Origin: Psychrobacter sp. BI730
GTDB taxonomy: Bacteria; Pseudomonadota; Gammaproteobacteria; Pseudomonadales; Moraxellaceae
NCBI RefSeq assembly: GCF_013414195.1
Contig: NZ_JAATTV010000001.1
Location: 1-64,000, forward strand
Direction: 5' to 3'
Length of the DNA stretch: 64,000 nt
Shown piece by piece: positions 62,610-64,000 of the stretch; the stretch's first letter is position 1, and the number at the start of each line of letters is the position of its first letter. Under the pieces are notes generated by a model. That model had not been told where the DNA came from and did no database searches. It worked only from the letters and a program-made list of their open reading frames with translations. A program made the translations under genes and the position numbers.

Positions 62610-63659
62610 ATGACAAAATCAAATGACATCAATAGTGCCAAATTGCCTGAAACGCTAGATAACAATCTAGAAGATCATCTGAATAACTACCCTACTCCTG
62701 AGTGGCGCAAATTTGGGGAGCATCAATGGCGCGACTCTGACTTGAGTAAGCACCTTCGTCAAGCAATGATTGACATCGGTGATGGTATTGAGTTGTGTGT
62801 CGAAGCTGGCGGTAACCCCAACAATCCGCCGCTGCTGATGATCATGGGGCTAGGCTCACAAATGATATTTTGGCCAGACAATTTTATTAAGCGCTTTATC
62901 GATGCTGGTTTTTTTGTGATTCGTTTTGATAATCGTGATATCGGCTTGTCTTCTAAAGTACAGATAGAAGGCTTGCCGCGTATTAGCCAGCTCAAAATGA
63001 TGGTTCGTCTACAGACAGGGCTGTCTAACAAAAGCACACAGGTTGCTTATAACTTGACGGATATGGCTGAAGACACCGCACGTTTGATTAAAGCACTCAA
63101 GCTTGGTAAGACACACCTGCTTGGGGCTTCGATGGGCGGTATGATTGCACAAATCGTGGCGGCACGTTATCCAAGCTTAGTGCAGCGAATGGCGCTTATG
63201 TTTACCACGACCAATCGTGCGTTTTTAAAGCCGCCAAAGCCCAAACAGCTATACACCCTTATCAATCGTCCAGAGAGCCACTCTGAGCGTGATATCGTGC
63301 GTCATAGTGTTTGGTTTATGAAGACCGTTGGTACACCAGGTCATGTGAATGTGCGTATGGTCCGTGAAATCGCCAAGATTCGCTATCAGCGCAATTTTCA
63401 CCCGCTTGGTACAGTACAGCAGCTCAATGCTATCTTAGCATCAGGCTCTATCAGTCGGTTTAGTAAGCAAGTCAAAGCACCGACGATTGTATTACATGGT
63501 AGCGCTGATGGACTCCTGCCTGCCTCACAGGGCCGAGTCGTTGCCAAGACCATTCCTAATGCTACGTTCCATCTCATCGAAGGCATGGCACACGATATTC
63601 CAGAGTATTATCAGCCTTATATGGTTGACTTAATCAGTAATCATTTATCGAGCAACTAG
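62610..63659 (+). CDS. Alpha/beta hydrolase
   Basis: Soluble esterase/lipase-like protein of 349 residues. The nucleophile elbow is GASMGG with S174. The acid is probably the Asp in LHGSADGLLPAS and the base the His in GMAHDIP. An oxyanion-hole stretch MIMGLGSQMIFW comes before it. The FDNRDIGLSSK segment is typical of a family of hydrolases/acyltransferases seen in many proteobacteria. The long N-terminal lead (about 50 residues) is polar. AGGA lies before the ATG. A strong terminator follows. Substrate unknown. Confidence 0.88.
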   Translation: MTKSNDINSAKLPETLDNNLEDHLNNYPTPEWRKFGEHQWRDSDLSKHLRQAMIDIGDGIELCVEAGGNPNNPPLLMIMGLGSQMIFWPDNFIKRFIDAGFFVIRFDNRDIGLSSKVQIEGLPRISQLKMMVRLQTGLSNKSTQVAYNLTDMAEDTARLIKALKLGKTHLLGASMGGMIAQIVAARYPSLVQRMALMFTTTNRAFLKPPKPKQLYTLINRPESHSERDIVRHSVWFMKTVGTPGHVNVRMVREIAKIRYQRNFHPLGTVQQLNAILASGSISRFSKQVKAPTIVLHGSADGLLPASQGRVVAKTIPNATFHLIEGMAHDIPEYYQPYMVDLISNHLSSN

Positions 63660-63680
63660 CTTTAAAAACATCAATGTCAA

Positions 63681-63731
63681 AAAAAAGAGTGTAAAACCTA
63701 TCGAAAACTCATAGGTTTTACACTCTTTTTT
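63681..63731. terminator. Bidirectional terminator
   Basis: Two exact 21-base arms (63681-63701 and 63711-63731), whose left arm starts AAAAAAGAGTGTAAAACC, surround a nine-base loop. A-run and T-run at the ends make it a terminator in both directions. Confidence 0.92.
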
Positions 63732-63758
63732 ATTGCCTGTTTAATCTTGGTAATTGCA

Positions 63759-64000
63759 TCAATCACAAGCAACGCCAGCGCCTTCCTTATCAATACACAT
63801 TTTATTCCCATTCTTTAGGTTGCCAATCCACGCCTTACCACCTATAAATACGAAGGATGGTTTGCCCTGATAGCTATCGTTAGCGTTCACACCATTATTA
63901 GCAAAGCGAAAAGGAATCACCAGCTCACCGCCTAAATTGACAAAGCCCCACTCTTCACCGATACGCACGCCAGCATATTCCTCAGAAAACGGACGCACTT
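63759..64000 (-). CDS. WG-repeat protein, C-terminal part (cut by window edge)
   Basis: The last 80 or so residues of a leftward gene whose beginning lies beyond the window. The visible part holds FSEEYAGVRIGEEWGFVNLGG followed by ELVIPFRF, a clear WG/KWG repeat (a beta-hairpin unit found in many copies in such proteins), then a second imperfect unit with GGKAWIGNL and a final Cys-containing end (KMCIDKEGAGVACD). Function of WG-repeat proteins is largely unknown; many are exported. Whether this one has a signal peptide cannot be seen. Confidence 0.75.
   Translation of the reverse strand, partial: VRPFSEEYAGVRIGEEWGFVNLGGELVIPFRFANNGVNANDSYQGKPSFVFIGGKAWIGNLKNGNKMCIDKEGAGVACD

Overview
The window looks like a chromosomal segment of a gammaproteobacterium of the Moraxellaceae, most likely Psychrobacter. 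This rests on moderate G+C with AT-rich spacers, a fused TyrA-AroA gene beside hisC and pheA, a YadA-type adhesin with an extended signal peptide, and a DnaE with an unusual C-terminal linker. The species call is inference. I saw no rRNA, tRNA, CRISPR array, transposase or phage gene.

Layout. (1) 0.2-5.4 kb: a bile-acid/sodium symporter family gene broken by a one-base frameshift, converging on a tight four-gene leftward operon (flavin monooxygenase, second symporter of the same family, NAD-dependent epimerase-like protein, short-chain dehydrogenase). (2) 5.8-15.2 kb: a Fur-box-flanked iron island with two TonB-dependent siderophore receptors, a PvdE-like ABC exporter, a PepSY membrane protein and a siderophore-interacting reductase. 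No siderophore synthesis genes are present, which suggests use of foreign siderophores. (3) 15.2-28.7 kb: NhaC antiporter, then a phenylalanine/tyrosine catabolic region: phhB, phhA, hpd, a LysR regulator, an aromatic aminotransferase, fahA, a VOC-fold protein, an orphan TRAP binding protein, an IclR regulator, maiA and an acyl-CoA-dehydrogenase-like flavoprotein. Every step from Phe to fumarate plus acetoacetate is covered except homogentisate 1,2-dioxygenase. No HmgA is visible, and the VOC protein sits in its place.

(4) 28.9-36.9 kb: a 1468-residue trimeric autotransporter, then a CpxA/CpxR-like two-component system divergent from a CpxP/Spy-like protein. (5) 37.0-44.1 kb: a DEDDh exonuclease with a C-terminal BRCT domain, two large unknown lipoproteins that look like distant paralogs, and gamma-glutamyltransferase. 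(6) 44.4-54.3 kb: dnaE, an HPt protein, trmJ, cysE, a 29-codon small ORF next to a 28-bp perfect palindrome, a seven-repeat RCC1-like lipoprotein, folK-folB and rarD. (7) 54.5-64 kb: tyrA-aroA, hisC and pheA (aromatic and histidine biosynthesis), then talB, a small exported protein, apt, rubredoxin, an alpha/beta hydrolase and a truncated WG-repeat protein.

Two things stand out. First, the missing HmgA with a metal-ligand-bearing VOC protein between fahA and maiA suggests non-orthologous enzyme replacement. Second, several separate spacers carry short degenerate repeats phased at 13-15 bp with a shared TCAAAAC/GTTTTGA-like core, which no gene annotation explains. All domain calls were made by eye from motifs; no database search was run.
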